Below, one piece after another: positions 33,466 through 42,370 of a stretch of DNA of 64,000 nucleotides. The position numbers were made by a program, and so were the translations under genes. The notes under the pieces were generated by a model, which was given only the letters and a program-made list of their open reading frames with translations, was not told where the DNA came from and made no database searches. Location: contig NZ_CP109430.1 of NCBI RefSeq assembly GCF_036250735.1, positions 4,278,001 to 4,342,000 on the forward strand, written 5' to 3'. The stretch is from Streptosporangium sp. NBC_01495. Its GTDB lineage: Bacteria > Actinomycetota > Actinomycetes > Streptosporangiales > Streptosporangiaceae. The stretch's first letter is position 1. The number at the start of each line of letters is the position of its first letter.

Positions 33466-34119
33466 ATGCGGGTTCTGGTAGCCGAAGACGAACGTGACCT
33501 GGCCGATCTCGTGGCGATGGGGTTGCGCCGCCACGCCATGGCCGTCGACGTGGTGTACGACGGGGCCGCCGCGGCGGAACGGCTGGCGCTGCACGACTAC
33601 GACGTTCTCGTGCTGGATCGGGACCTGCCCGAGATGCACGGCGACCTCGTGTGCCACGAGCTGGTGGCGCGCGGGAGCCGTACGCGAATCCTGATGATGA
33701 CGGCGGCGACGTCGGTGCCGGAGCGGGTCGCGGGTCTCGGGATGGGCGCCGACGACTACCTGACCAAACCGTTCGACTACGCCGAGCTGGTCGCACGGGT
33801 GAAGGCGCTGGGGCGGCGCAGCCAATCGCGGGTGCCGCCGGTGCTGACGCGGCACGGGATCGTGGTCGACACGCACCGGCTCCAGGCGTCGCGGGACGGG
33901 CGGCATCTGCACCTGTCGCTCAAGGAGTTCGCCGTCCTCGAGGTGCTGATGAGGGCGGACGGCGCGGTCGTGAGCTCCGAACGGCTGCTCGAGGAGGCGT
34001 GGGACGAGAACGCCGACCCGTTCACGACGGTGGTGCGGGTCGTGGTCAGCCGCCTGCGGGCGAAACTGGGCGACCCGCCGTGCATCCAGACGATCCCCGG
34101 CGCGGGATACCTGCTGTGA
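33466..34119 (+). CDS. OmpR-family response regulator
   Basis: A 217-residue regulator. The receiver domain has AEDERDLA (acidic pocket), VLVLDRDLPEMHG with the phosphoacceptor Asp near residue 51, and LTKPFDYAELVARVKAL with the conserved lysine. The C-terminal winged helix includes HLSLKEFAVLEVLMRADGAV and TVVRVVVSRLRAKLG. It overlaps the kinase gene by GTGA and is divergent from an S41 peptidase. Its signal is unknown. Confidence 0.93.
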   Translation: MRVLVAEDERDLADLVAMGLRRHAMAVDVVYDGAAAAERLALHDYDVLVLDRDLPEMHGDLVCHELVARGSRTRILMMTAATSVPERVAGLGMGADDYLTKPFDYAELVARVKALGRRSQSRVPPVLTRHGIVVDTHRLQASRDGRHLHLSLKEFAVLEVLMRADGAVVSSERLLEEAWDENADPFTTVVRVVVSRLRAKLGDPPCIQTIPGAGYLL

Positions 34120-35291
34120 CGACGGTCCGGGTACGCCTCACGCTGATCTACTCCGGACTGTTCCTGCTGACCTCGGTGGTGCTGCTCGTCACGGTCAACC
34201 TGCTGCTGAGCCAGGCGCTGCACGTGCGGATCGCACGGTTTCCGATTCCGATGCCGTCGCCGGAGGTGTCACTTCCGGGGTGGCCTCCGGTGGCGCCGGT
34301 GGCACCGAGGCCGAAAGTGCCGGCGGATCGGCCGCCGGCACTTCCCAGGCTGGTGGACGACGTGGTCACCTACCAGTGGGAGGTGACCGGACTGACGGTC
34401 GGGATCCTGACGCTGGTGTCGGTGGTCGTCGGCTGGCTGGTCGCCGGGCGGATCCTGCGGCCCGTCCACCGGATCACCGCCACCGCGCGGCGGCTGTCCC
34501 TGTCCAACCTGCACGAACGGATCGCGCTCACCGGGCCGAAGGACGAGTTGAAGGAACTGGCCGACACCTTCGACGCGATGCTCGACCGGCTGGAGCGCTC
34601 GGTCGAGGGGCAGCGGCGGTTCATCGCGAACGCGTCCCACGAGCTGCGCACCCCGCTGGCCGTCCAGCGGGCGGCGATCGAGATCGGTCTCCCCGAGGAC
34701 GTCGGTGAGATCCGCGACAAGCTCCTGTTCCACAACCGCCGCACCGAGAACCTCATCGACGCCCTGCTGGTCCTGGCACAGGCGGAACACGGCCTGGAGG
34801 GGAGGAGGCCGGTGGCCCTGGACCAGGTGGTACGGCTCGTCCTGGCCGAAGGAGGCTCGGGCGACGTCACCGTGACGGCACGGATCGAACCGTTCGTCGT
34901 CGACGGGGACCCGATTCTGCTGAACCGGCTCATCACCAACCTCGTCGACAACGCGGTCCGCCACAACCATCCCGGCGGAACCGTCGAGGTGACGCTCGTC
35001 CACGGGGTCCTGACCGTCCGGAACACCGGCCCGGAGGTGCCGGGGGAACGTTTCGGCGATCTCTTCGAGCCCTTCCGGCGGTTGCACACGACCCGGGGGC
35101 AGGGGGTCGGGCTCGGCCTGTCGATCGTCGCGTCGATCGCGAAGGCGCACGGGGCCGACGTACGGGCGAGCCCCAACCCGGGCGGCGGGCTGGAGCTCGT
35201 CGTGGTCTTCGCCGGGTGCCGGGACCGGGGGATCCCGCCGACGCCACCCGGCCCCCCGCCGGGCCGGACCGATCACACCCGCCGTACGTGA
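34116..35291 (+). CDS. Membrane sensor histidine kinase
   Basis: A 391-residue kinase from GTG 34116. Helix 1 spans about residues 8-30, a 55-residue Pro-rich extracellular loop follows, helix 2 is at 86-108, then a HAMP domain (GRILRPVHRITATARRLS). The H-box is NASHELRTPLAV, the N-box NLVDNAVRHN and the G-box GVGLGLSI. All catalytic boxes are intact. The small sensor loop resembles those of cell-envelope kinases. The C-terminal Pro-rich tail is of no known function. Confidence 0.92.
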   Translation: MTTVRVRLTLIYSGLFLLTSVVLLVTVNLLLSQALHVRIARFPIPMPSPEVSLPGWPPVAPVAPRPKVPADRPPALPRLVDDVVTYQWEVTGLTVGILTLVSVVVGWLVAGRILRPVHRITATARRLSLSNLHERIALTGPKDELKELADTFDAMLDRLERSVEGQRRFIANASHELRTPLAVQRAAIEIGLPEDVGEIRDKLLFHNRRTENLIDALLVLAQAEHGLEGRRPVALDQVVRLVLAEGGSGDVTVTARIEPFVVDGDPILLNRLITNLVDNAVRHNHPGGTVEVTLVHGVLTVRNTGPEVPGERFGDLFEPFRRLHTTRGQGVGLGLSIVASIAKAHGADVRASPNPGGGLELVVVFAGCRDRGIPPTPPGPPPGRTDHTRRT

Positions 35292-35411
35292 TGGCGGACG
35301 TGATGACGCGCACTCGCCGCGCCGAGCCCACCTGCTGGTGGGGCGCTCGTGGTGACGGGCATCCTCGGGTGCGAGAGGGATACCAGCGTGGGAGTGCCGG
35401 GCCCGGCGGAC

Positions 35412-36428
35412 CTATGACCGGGCGCGGGGCTCCGTGGGCGCCTCGCCGAACACCCATGGGTCGGCCTCGCATTCGGCGATGAAGTCACCGGGGTATCCCA
35501 CCTCGAACTCCGTCGCCGCCTCCAGGCGCCGGACCACCTCCTCGGGAAGGACGACGTCGATCGCGCCCAGGTTCTCGGTGAGCTGCTTGACGTCCCTCGC
35601 GCCGACGATCGGGTGGACGGCGGGGGAGCGGGCGCGGATCCAGGCGATCGCCACCTGGGCCGCCGTGACGCCCAGCTCGTCCGCGACCTCCAGCACGGCG
35701 CGCGCGACCGCGTGGTCCCGGGCGGTGAGGGAGCCGGGATCGACCCGGGTGGCCGCCTCCGCGCCTCCCTGGTCGCTGAACTTCCCGGACAGCACGCCGC
35801 CGGCGAGCGGCCCCCACGCGGCCACGCTCATCCCGAACGCCTCGGCCATCGGCAGCAGCTCGCGCTCGACGTCGCGCCTGAGCAGGTTGTACGGCACCTG
35901 CAGGCCCGCGAACGGCGTCCAGTCCCGCCACTCCGCCAGGGTGTTGGCGCGGCTGACCAGCCATGCCGGGGCGTTGGAGATGCCCACGTAGAGGATCTTC
36001 CCGGCGCGCACGGCGTCGTCCAGCGCCCGCATCGTCTCCTCCACCGGGGTGTGGCGGTCCCAGAGGTGCACCCAGTACAGGTCGACGTAGTCGGTCCGCA
36101 GCCGCCGCAGGCTGCGTTCCAGGGACAGGGTGAGGTTCTTGCGGTGGTTGCCGGCGGCGTTCGGGTCGTCGTGGTCGCGGGAGAGCGTGTACTTGGTGGC
36201 GACGACGAAGCGGTCGCGGCGGCCGGTGAGGAGCTCGCCGAGGACGTCCTCGCTCTCGCCGTACGCCGAGGCCGTGTCGATGACGTTGCCTCCGGCGTCG
36301 GCGTAGGTGTCGAGCATGGCCCGGTGCTCCTGCGGCGTGCCGGAGCCGTCGCGCTGGTAGAAGGTCATCGCGCCGAAGAACAGCTCGGACACCCGCAGCC
36401 CGGTCCGGCCCAGCGGTCGGTAACGCAT
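35412..36428 (-). CDS. Aldo/keto reductase
   Basis: A 338-residue reductase. NVIDTASAYGESEDVLGELL contains the catalytic Asp and Tyr, ATKYTLSRD the Lys, and YVDLYWVHLWD the His of the AKR tetrad. The C-terminal SxPAVHPIVGARDVKQLTENL binds NADPH. It resembles the actinobacterial AKR11/12-type enzymes used in sugar or ketone reduction. It follows the F420 PPOX gene by 18 bp on the same strand. It may be at the edge of the polyketide cluster, but could be housekeeping. Confidence 0.9.
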   Translation of the reverse strand: MRYRPLGRTGLRVSELFFGAMTFYQRDGSGTPQEHRAMLDTYADAGGNVIDTASAYGESEDVLGELLTGRRDRFVVATKYTLSRDHDDPNAAGNHRKNLTLSLERSLRRLRTDYVDLYWVHLWDRHTPVEETMRALDDAVRAGKILYVGISNAPAWLVSRANTLAEWRDWTPFAGLQVPYNLLRRDVERELLPMAEAFGMSVAAWGPLAGGVLSGKFSDQGGAEAATRVDPGSLTARDHAVARAVLEVADELGVTAAQVAIAWIRARSPAVHPIVGARDVKQLTENLGAIDVVLPEEVVRRLEAATEFEVGYPGDFIAECEADPWVFGEAPTEPRARS

Positions 36429-36446
36429 AGGAGGTCTCCTTCCCGC

Positions 36447-36911
36447 TCAGGCCGTGCCGCTTCGAGCCGCGCCGCCGGGCGCCACCTCGCGCGCCGACAT
36501 CTCGAAGGAGCCGTTGCCGATGCCCCACGTCAGGATGCGTCGCGGGCGGATCAGGATCCACGCGGGGTCGAACGGGAACGGCGCGTCGAGGCGCTCGCCC
36601 ACCTGCTCCCCGCCCTCGGTGTACGTCTCCGCGTACCCCCGGATCTCGATCCCGCGCGGTGTCCACGGGTCCACGGCCGCGAGGTCGTCGATGACGAACG
36701 ACACGTGCGGGTGGTGCCGCGCGTCGCGGTACTTCTTGCTCCCCGCCATGTCGGAACCGGCGACCCCGCCGATCACGATCGCCCCGGCCTCGGGATCGTA
36801 GATGACCCCCACCGGCCTGACCGTCGGCCTGCCGTCGCGGCCGACGGTGGCGAGGCGCCCCAGTGGCTGGCCGGTCAGGTACGCGATCTCGTCGTCGGTG
36901 AATGCGCTCAT
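36447..36911 (-). CDS. PPOX-class F420-dependent oxidoreductase
   Basis: A 154-residue split-barrel protein. IAYLTGQPLGRLATVGRDGR, VRPVGVIYD, GSKKYRDARHHPHVSFVIDD and ILTWGIG fit the actinobacterial PPOX F420 family (TIGR04023-like). These proteins bind F420 and reduce or oxidise small molecules; the substrate is unknown. It is upstream of, and probably cotranscribed with, the aldo/keto reductase. Confidence 0.85.
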   Translation of the reverse strand: MSAFTDDEIAYLTGQPLGRLATVGRDGRPTVRPVGVIYDPEAGAIVIGGVAGSDMAGSKKYRDARHHPHVSFVIDDLAAVDPWTPRGIEIRGYAETYTEGGEQVGERLDAPFPFDPAWILIRPRRILTWGIGNGSFEMSAREVAPGGAARSGTA

Positions 36912-37021
36912 GGGTCCGAGCCTGGCAGCCCGGACCGCGCCCAGGAAGGCCGCGGTGAGACTAGCCCCGGCGGGGCCACGATCGCGGGAGAGCCGGACCC
37001 GTCACCGCCGGTCTCCGGTTC

Positions 37022-37177
37022 GGTGGCCGTCCCGGGGCATCGGCCGCCCTCCCCGGGCGCACGGGCGCCGAGCGCTGGGCGCTGGGCGCTGGGCGTACGA
37101 CGAGCACGCCGTCGGTCCGGTTACGGTGGCCGTCCCGGGAGCACGGGCGCAACGGGTGCTGGGCGTACGACGAGCAC
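37022..37177. repeat. Imperfect duplicated segment upstream of F420 genes
   Basis: A 21-bp word at 37087-37107 (starting GCTGGGCGTACGACGAG) recurs exactly at 37157-37177, and GGTGGCCGTCCCGGG at 37022-37036 recurs at 37124-37138. GCGCTGGGC is also tandemly repeated just before. The 275-bp gap between the PPOX and LLM genes is therefore built partly from duplications; function unknown. Confidence 0.7.
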
Positions 37178-37185
37178 GTCGCCGG

Positions 37186-38205
37186 TCAGGAGAGGCTTTC
37201 GCGGGCGGCGACGACGGCGCGGAGGATCTCGGTCTGTCCCTCGCCGGTGGTGGCGAAGGGGGAGACGACCAGGGTCGTCGCCCCGTTGTCCATGTACTCC
37301 CTCATCCGGTCGGCGATCCGCTCGACCGGGCCGAGCAGGGACACGCGGTCGACGAACCCGGCGGGCACGGCGGCCTGCGCGCCCCGGAGGTCGCCCGCGG
37401 CGTAGCGCTCGTGGATCGTGGCGGCCTCCCGCTCGAATCCCATCCGCCCGGCCAGCGCGTAGTAGAAGTTCCGCTTGTGGTCGCCCATGCCGACGAAGTG
37501 CGCCGCATAGCCCCGCACCGCGTCCACGGCCGCGTCCAGGTCGTCGTTCACGGCCACCGGCAGGCCGGGAAGCACCTCGAAGCCGTCCGGCTCCCTGCCG
37601 GCGCGGGCCCGCCCGTCCCGCAGATGGCGGACGGAGAGAGCCAGCGACTCCGGGGTGCAGAAGACCCCCAGCCACCCGTCGGCGATCTCGCCCGCCAGTT
37701 CCAGGTTCCGCGGGCCGACCGCGGCCAGGTAGATCGGGACGCGGGTCCTGACGGGTTCGGTGAGCAGTTTGAGGGGCGTCGCCGTGCACCCCCGCGCCGG
37801 TAGCTGGAAGTGCTTTCCGTCGTGGGTCACCTGCTCGCGGTCGAGAGCGCGGCGCACGATCTCGACGTACTCCCGGGTCCGTCCCAGCGGCCGGTCGAAC
37901 GGCACGCCGTACCAGCCCTCGGAGATGTCGGGGTTGGATATGCCGAGACCGAGCCGGAACCTCCCGCCGGAGAGGGTGTCCAACGTCGCCGCCGTCAGGG
38001 CCGTCATCGCGGGGGTCCGGCCCGGGATCTGGAACACCCCGGACGCCAGATCGATGGTCCGGGTGCGCAACGCCACCGTGCCGAGCACGGTGGCGGCGTC
38101 GGAGCGGTATCCCTCGGGCGCCAGCGCGAGGTCGTAGCCGAGGCTCTCCGCCTCCCGCGCCACGTGCACGGCGTTCCGATAGGTGAGGTTGACACCGAGT
38201 CTCAT
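37186..38205 (-). CDS. LLM-class F420-dependent oxidoreductase (MER-like)
   Basis: A 339-residue TIM-barrel enzyme. RLGVNLTYRNAVHVAREAES, LALRTRTIDLASGVFQIPGR, SGGRFRLGLGISNPDISEGWYG and PIYLAAVGPRNLELAGEIADGWLG are hallmark LLM/F420 segments of the methylene-tetrahydromethanopterin-reductase-like group. F420 use is expected from family, not shown. It lies 93 bp downstream of an O-methyltransferase on the same strand, so it may tailor the polyketide. Confidence 0.88.
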   Translation of the reverse strand: MRLGVNLTYRNAVHVAREAESLGYDLALAPEGYRSDAATVLGTVALRTRTIDLASGVFQIPGRTPAMTALTAATLDTLSGGRFRLGLGISNPDISEGWYGVPFDRPLGRTREYVEIVRRALDREQVTHDGKHFQLPARGCTATPLKLLTEPVRTRVPIYLAAVGPRNLELAGEIADGWLGVFCTPESLALSVRHLRDGRARAGREPDGFEVLPGLPVAVNDDLDAAVDAVRGYAAHFVGMGDHKRNFYYALAGRMGFEREAATIHERYAAGDLRGAQAAVPAGFVDRVSLLGPVERIADRMREYMDNGATTLVVSPFATTGEGQTEILRAVVAARESLS

Positions 38206-38298
38206 CGCTGTGGCTCCTTCGGGGTGAGGCGGGTGGCGGGGACGGCTTCGTGCCCGGGGACGCGCGGACGGCGGTGGCCGCGCGAGCCGGAGCCGGGC

Positions 38299-39363
38299 TC
38301 AGGCGGGCCTGCCCTCCACGATGCCGTGCGGCGGGGCCGTCGGGTGGATGGCGGCCAGCTCGAATCCGGACGCCTCCAGCAGTCGCCGCCAGTCGGCGGC
38401 GGTGCGCTCGGCGCCCTTGTCGTTGACGAGCATCGCGATGTCCATGAGCTTGCTGTAGTGCCATTCGTTGAGCTCGGGGAGCACGCCGTCGATGATCAGC
38501 AGCCGGGCGTCCGCCCTGTCGCCGATGGCCCGGCGGACCCGGCGCAGGATGCCCTCGCACTCGGCGTCGCTCCAGTCGTGCATGATCGCCTTCAGCACGT
38601 AGGCGTCGGCGCCGCCGGGGATCCTCTCGAAGAAGCTGCCCTCCTCGCAGTGGACCCGGTCGGCCACGCCCTCGCGCTCGAGGAGCTCGCCGGCACCCTT
38701 GATCGCCGTCGGGATGTCGTACAGGATCCCGCGCACCGACGGGTGGCGCCGCAGGATGGCCGAGAGCATCTGGCCCTGCCCGCCGCCGATGTCGGCGACG
38801 ACCGGGAAGCGGCCGAAGTCGAACGAGTCGGCGATGCGCGGGGCGCGCGCGTCGTTGAGGGCGGTCATGGACGCGTGGAACACCTCGGCGAACTCCGGGG
38901 CGTCCTGCTCCAGATACTGGAACCAGGTCTTCCCGCCGCGCAGCTTGGGCCCCACGGCCTCGCCGGTGCGGACCGTGTCCATGACGTGTCCCCAGCAGTT
39001 CCACACGGTCGTCTCGCCGTAGAAGTAGGCGAGGTTGCGCATGCTCCCGGGAACGTCGCTGCGCAGGTACTCGGCCTTGGGGGTGAGCTCGAAGCGGCCG
39101 TCGGGCCGCTCGGCGAAGACGCCCACGGCGGCCGACGCGCGCAGGAAGCGGTAGAGCGTGGGGGCGTGCGCGCCGGTCGTCTCGGCGAGGTCGTCCGACG
39201 TGCGTGGCCCGCCGGCGAGCAGGTCGGCGATGCCCAGGCGGGCGACCACGTGGATCACCCCCGATATCCACTTGCCCGCCAGCATCAACAGGATCTGCTC
39301 CTGGTCGGGCCGGTCGTCGCTGAACGGCGCGGTGCCGAGTGCCATGGGCGAGGGCTCGTTCAT
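38299..39363 (-). CDS. SAM-dependent O-methyltransferase (acetylserotonin/hydroxyneurosporene family)
   Basis: A 354-residue enzyme from ATG 39363, with GGAGGG 7 bases before it. The dimerisation domain covers residues 1-110 with GIADLLAGGPRTSDDLAETT. Motif I is VVADIGGGQGQML, and the catalytic-region HDW is in KAIMHDWSDAEC, whose His is the usual general base. Such enzymes methylate phenolic or enolic oxygens of aromatic polyketides. The frame continues upstream to 39585 but without a good start. It is probably part of the polyketide cluster. Confidence 0.9.
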   Translation of the reverse strand: MNEPSPMALGTAPFSDDRPDQEQILLMLAGKWISGVIHVVARLGIADLLAGGPRTSDDLAETTGAHAPTLYRFLRASAAVGVFAERPDGRFELTPKAEYLRSDVPGSMRNLAYFYGETTVWNCWGHVMDTVRTGEAVGPKLRGGKTWFQYLEQDAPEFAEVFHASMTALNDARAPRIADSFDFGRFPVVADIGGGQGQMLSAILRRHPSVRGILYDIPTAIKGAGELLEREGVADRVHCEEGSFFERIPGGADAYVLKAIMHDWSDAECEGILRRVRRAIGDRADARLLIIDGVLPELNEWHYSKLMDIAMLVNDKGAERTAADWRRLLEASGFELAAIHPTAPPHGIVEGRPA

Positions 39364-39877
39364 CGTGTTCCCTCCATCGTGTGGGCGAAGGTTCGCATCG
39401 CGTCGCGGGGACGCCGGTGTCGCGGAGGACCGGTGCGGTGAAGACCGGTGCCGCCGTGATGCTGGCAGCCGCCGCTGGAGATCCGCTCGCCACCGGTTCG
39501 AGCGATCCTCGTCAGCGGGGTCACCGGCCGCGGCGCGCATTCTCGGTGAGCGGGGCTCGATCGAACGTGGAGAGCGCGTTGTCACGATCTCGTCAGTGAC
39601 GGCCGGGCGAGCGCCCGAGTCCCTCTATCGGGAGGACAGATGCGAACCGAACCCCGCTGGCGGCGAATGCGCAGCGTGACGGCGAGGTGGCTGGCCGAAG
39701 GCCTGGCGATGATCGGTTTCGGGTTCTACGAACCACCGGCCGACGATCGGCGGCTCTTCGAAGACCAGCGACCTTCGAGTGGTCCCAGAGGGGATGACCC
39801 TATTCTTCCCATCATTCCCGGAAATCAACTTCCGAAACAGGCTGGAAGTCGCGGGAATCATTCAGTTCGGAGGCGCA
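39364..39877. other. Intergenic region upstream of Tat-exported protein
   Basis: This holds divergent promoters for the leftward methyltransferase and the rightward barrel protein. A short frame with a strong ribosome site starts at 39640. Otherwise no gene is supported. Confidence 0.5.
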
Positions 39878-39894
39878 ATGGTACAGGCGATTAA
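39640..39894 (+). CDS. Possible small protein or leader ORF
   Basis: An 84-codon frame starting MRTEPRWRRMRSVTARW is preceded by an excellent GGGAGGA site at about 4 bases. Its first 40 residues have a basic start and a hydrophobic patch (LAEGLAMIGFGFY), then become Pro/Arg/Gly rich. Its 3' end overlaps the start of the Tat-exported barrel protein by 17 bp, so it could couple translation. I recognise no family. It may be a leader peptide, a small real protein or chance. Confidence 0.35.
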   Translation: MRTEPRWRRMRSVTARWLAEGLAMIGFGFYEPPADDRRLFEDQRPSSGPRGDDPILPIIPGNQLPKQAGSRGNHSVRRRNGTGD

Positions 39895-40354
39895 TCGTCG
39901 AAAACTCTTGGCGAAAGGCGGAATCCTCGCCCCCGCCGCGGGGCTGGCGGCAATCATCGGCGCCGACGCGGCGAACGCAGGTCAGGCGGCGGGGACTGCC
40001 CACCGGATCGCCGGGACCTGGCACGTCGACATCTCGTTTCCCGGCCCGGTCGGGAATCCGCCGGAGAAAGGTCTCTTCCTCTTCACCGAGACCGGTGCGG
40101 TGATCTGCACCAACACCCGGATCAGGGACCTGGGGCTGGGGAAGTGGCTGTCGATCAGCTCGTCCCGCTTCAGTTTCACCTTCAGGCACCACATGTACGG
40201 GCCCGACGGCACCTGGATGGGCACCCTCGACATCGCCCATTCGGGCACCGTCACGGGGAACACCTTCAGCTCGACGGGCACCGGCACCGTGTACAACACC
40301 GACGGGACCCTGTCCGAGAGCGTGTCGTCCCAGGTCACCGGAGTGCGTTACTGA
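39878..40354 (+). CDS. Tat-exported lipocalin/allene-oxide-cyclase-barrel-like protein
   Basis: A 158-residue protein from ATG 39878, with GGAGG 5-6 bases upstream. NRRKLLAKGG then a hydrophobic run and DAANAG is a twin-arginine signal. The mature part, beginning IAGTWHVDISFPG, with FLFTETGAVICTNTR, SFTFRHHMYGPDG and NTFSSTGTGTVYNTDGTL, is a small beta-barrel pattern found in many actinomycetes and in cyclase-like barrels. Related barrels (for example AbyU-type) act as cyclases, but an exported form argues for ligand binding. Function uncertain. Confidence 0.7.
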   Translation: MVQAINRRKLLAKGGILAPAAGLAAIIGADAANAGQAAGTAHRIAGTWHVDISFPGPVGNPPEKGLFLFTETGAVICTNTRIRDLGLGKWLSISSSRFSFTFRHHMYGPDGTWMGTLDIAHSGTVTGNTFSSTGTGTVYNTDGTLSESVSSQVTGVRY

Positions 40355-40751
40355 ACACATGAGGCTTGGGGGTGAGCCGTGGGTGCGGAGGCGCCCCGCA
40401 CCGACGGCGAACACATGCGATCGGTGAACGCTCGACGATCCGAGTCCCCGGCCGGGAACCGGAGGTGTCCCCAGCGCGGGGAGCGCGCGCTGACGGGCAC
40501 GTGTACGGGCACGGACGGGTACGACCGCGTACGAAGACGCCGGCGAACCCGAACCCGCCCGTTCCGGTCCGGGGATTCGGGTCGCCGGTGAGCGGGAGGC
40601 GGCGAATCCCGGCACGACCCGGCACGACCCGGCATGTCCCGGCGTGCGAGGTCGCCGAGGCCGTCCCGTCGGCCCGCGTGAACGAGCCCGGGGCGGCTCC
40701 GCCGATCCGTTGAGGATCGCCGGGCACCCCGGGCGGCTCGTGACGGCACGG
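40355..40751. other. Convergent intergenic region
   Basis: No gene is supported between the rightward barrel protein and the leftward amidohydrolase. It includes a 10-bp unit GGCACGACCC repeated at 40611 and 40621 with a degenerate third copy at 40631, and several GC-rich inverted repeats that could terminate both transcripts. Confidence 0.5.
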
Positions 40752-41744
40752 TCAGACGGTGGCGCCCATGCGCCTCGCCAGGGAGGGAAGCAGGCGCAGC
40801 GCGTTGTCGCGTTCGATCCGCCGGTGCAACGCGGGCCCGATCAGCGGGTCGCGGGTCAACTCCTGTGTCACGTAGCGGGTCGCCTCGGCCGTCCGCATGC
40901 TGTAGTCGGTCCCGTAGAGGATGCGCGAGTGGTCCGCGGCACCCAGGAGCGACGGCGTCGCGTAGGGGGAGGTGGGCATGGCGGTGTCGTAGTAGAAGCG
41001 CCGCACGTAGGAGCGGAGGATTCCCGGTTCGATGCCCTCCTCGTCGTGCGAGCGGGAGTCGATCCTGGCCGCCATGTAGGGCAGGAAACCGCCGCCGTGG
41101 GAGAGGATGATCGACAGGTTCTCGTGACGCTCCAGGGTTCCCCCGATCATCAGGCTCAGCGCCGCCCTGGTCGTGTCCAGGAGGAAGTCGCCCATGAAGT
41201 CGGGGATTCCCGGCGGTGTGCCGCCGGGCAGGAACTGCGGATGGACCAGGGCCACCGCGTGCCGCCGGTCGAGCTCGGCGAAGAGCGGTTCGAACGACTT
41301 GTCGCCGATGTACGTGCCGTCCACGTGCGTCAGCAGGAGCACGCCGTCCGCGCCGAGCGTGTCGAGGGCGTAGGCGGTCTCCGCCAGGGCGTCGTCGACA
41401 TCGGTCAGCGGCAGGAAGGCGAAGAAGCCGAACCGGGCCGGCTGCTCCCTGACCAGGTCGGCCAGCGACTCGTTGATGACCCGGGCGCCCTCCTTGACCT
41501 GCGTGGCGTCCTTGAACACCTCGAACGGCGCGGGCGAGGAGGTCACCACGGCCGCGATCTCGTTCTCCGCCATGACCTCCTCGGTCGCGGCGAGGCTCCA
41601 GCGCGCCCAGGTCGGCCACCTCGACTGGTTCGGCGGCAGGATGCCGGCCCGCACGGCCCATTCCTGCATCTTCGGCGGAACGGCGTGGTTGTGGGTGTCG
41701 ATGCGCCACCCGCCGGTGCCGTCGGTGCCGTGCTTGTCGGTCAC
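40752..41744 (-). CDS. Amidohydrolase-2 family (decarboxylase-type) enzyme
   Basis: A 330-residue protein from GTG 41744. IDTHNHAVPP supplies the HxH metal ligands, ALVHPQFLPGG a third His, ILSHGGGFLPYMAARID a fourth, and YGTDYSM the Asp. This PF04909 group includes ACMSD and resorcylate decarboxylases as well as hydrolases. In a polyketide cluster it may decarboxylate or hydrolyse an aromatic acid, which is inference. It follows the methyltransferase gene by 11 bp in one operon. Confidence 0.85.
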   Translation of the reverse strand: MTDKHGTDGTGGWRIDTHNHAVPPKMQEWAVRAGILPPNQSRWPTWARWSLAATEEVMAENEIAAVVTSSPAPFEVFKDATQVKEGARVINESLADLVREQPARFGFFAFLPLTDVDDALAETAYALDTLGADGVLLLTHVDGTYIGDKSFEPLFAELDRRHAVALVHPQFLPGGTPPGIPDFMGDFLLDTTRAALSLMIGGTLERHENLSIILSHGGGFLPYMAARIDSRSHDEEGIEPGILRSYVRRFYYDTAMPTSPYATPSLLGAADHSRILYGTDYSMRTAEATRYVTQELTRDPLIGPALHRRIERDNALRLLPSLARRMGATV

Positions 41745-41755
41745 GCTCTCTCCGT

Positions 41756-42370
41756 TCAGCGGTGGGTCATGAGGAAGCTGGCGAAGTACGAGGAGGGAGG
41801 GGGCGACGGCAGCCGCTCGATCTTGAAGACATCGCCGAAGAGGGCCTCCTCCTCGCCCGGCACCAGTTTCGGGTTGAGGCGGAGCAGGATGCCCTTGAGG
41901 TTCATCGGGAGGTTGCCGTCGTGGTGGACGCACCACAGGTAGTACAGGGACCCGGGCCCGGACAGCCGCTTGATCGTCCTGGCCATCGCCTCCCGGTCCT
42001 CTCCCTTCAGGTCGTCGAGCGTGCCCAGGTCGGTGACCACGTCGAACGGGCCCTCCACGCCGGGGATGCGCGACGCGGTCAGGTCGCCCTTGACGAACCG
42101 GCAGCGGTCGGCCACCCCCGCCCGGCTGGCGGCCGCCCGCGCCTCGTTCAGCGCGACCGAGGAGAAGTCCACCCCGACCACCTGGAATCCGTGCTTGGCG
42201 AGATAGATGGCGGCCTCGCCGCGCCCGCAGCCCAGGTCGACGACCCGGGGATGCGTCTCCGGCGATATCCGGCCCGACTGCACCAGGCCTCGCAGTTCGA
42301 GTCCCAGGCGGCCTGCCCAACGGGCCATTCCGGTCTTGTACTGGACGCTGTATGACCATGACTTAGGCAT
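41756..42370 (-). CDS. Small class I SAM methyltransferase
   Basis: A 204-residue enzyme from ATG 42370, with AGGGAG 5 bases upstream. VVDLGCGRGEAAIYLAKHG is motif I, VVGVDFSSVAL motif II, and FDVVTDLGTLDDL motif post-I. It lacks an N-terminal dimerisation domain, so it resembles small UbiE/N-methyltransferase-type proteins. It could methylate an aminosugar or the polyketide. It is first in an operon with the amidohydrolase. Confidence 0.85.
   Translation of the reverse strand: MPKSWSYSVQYKTGMARWAGRLGLELRGLVQSGRISPETHPRVVDLGCGRGEAAIYLAKHGFQVVGVDFSSVALNEARAAASRAGVADRCRFVKGDLTASRIPGVEGPFDVVTDLGTLDDLKGEDREAMARTIKRLSGPGSLYYLWCVHHDGNLPMNLKGILLRLNPKLVPGEEEALFGDVFKIERLPSPPPSSYFASFLMTHR

Noticed and set aside
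31549..33912. A 787-codon minus-strand frame covering the peptidase and regulator genes
   Set aside because: It is a shadow of the S41 peptidase and response regulator genes in another frame; composition is Arg/Pro/His-rich with no domain.
37121..39493. A 790-codon minus-strand frame across the LLM and methyltransferase genes
   Set aside because: Shadow frame with Arg-rich composition; the two real genes have intact motifs and good ribosome sites in other frames.
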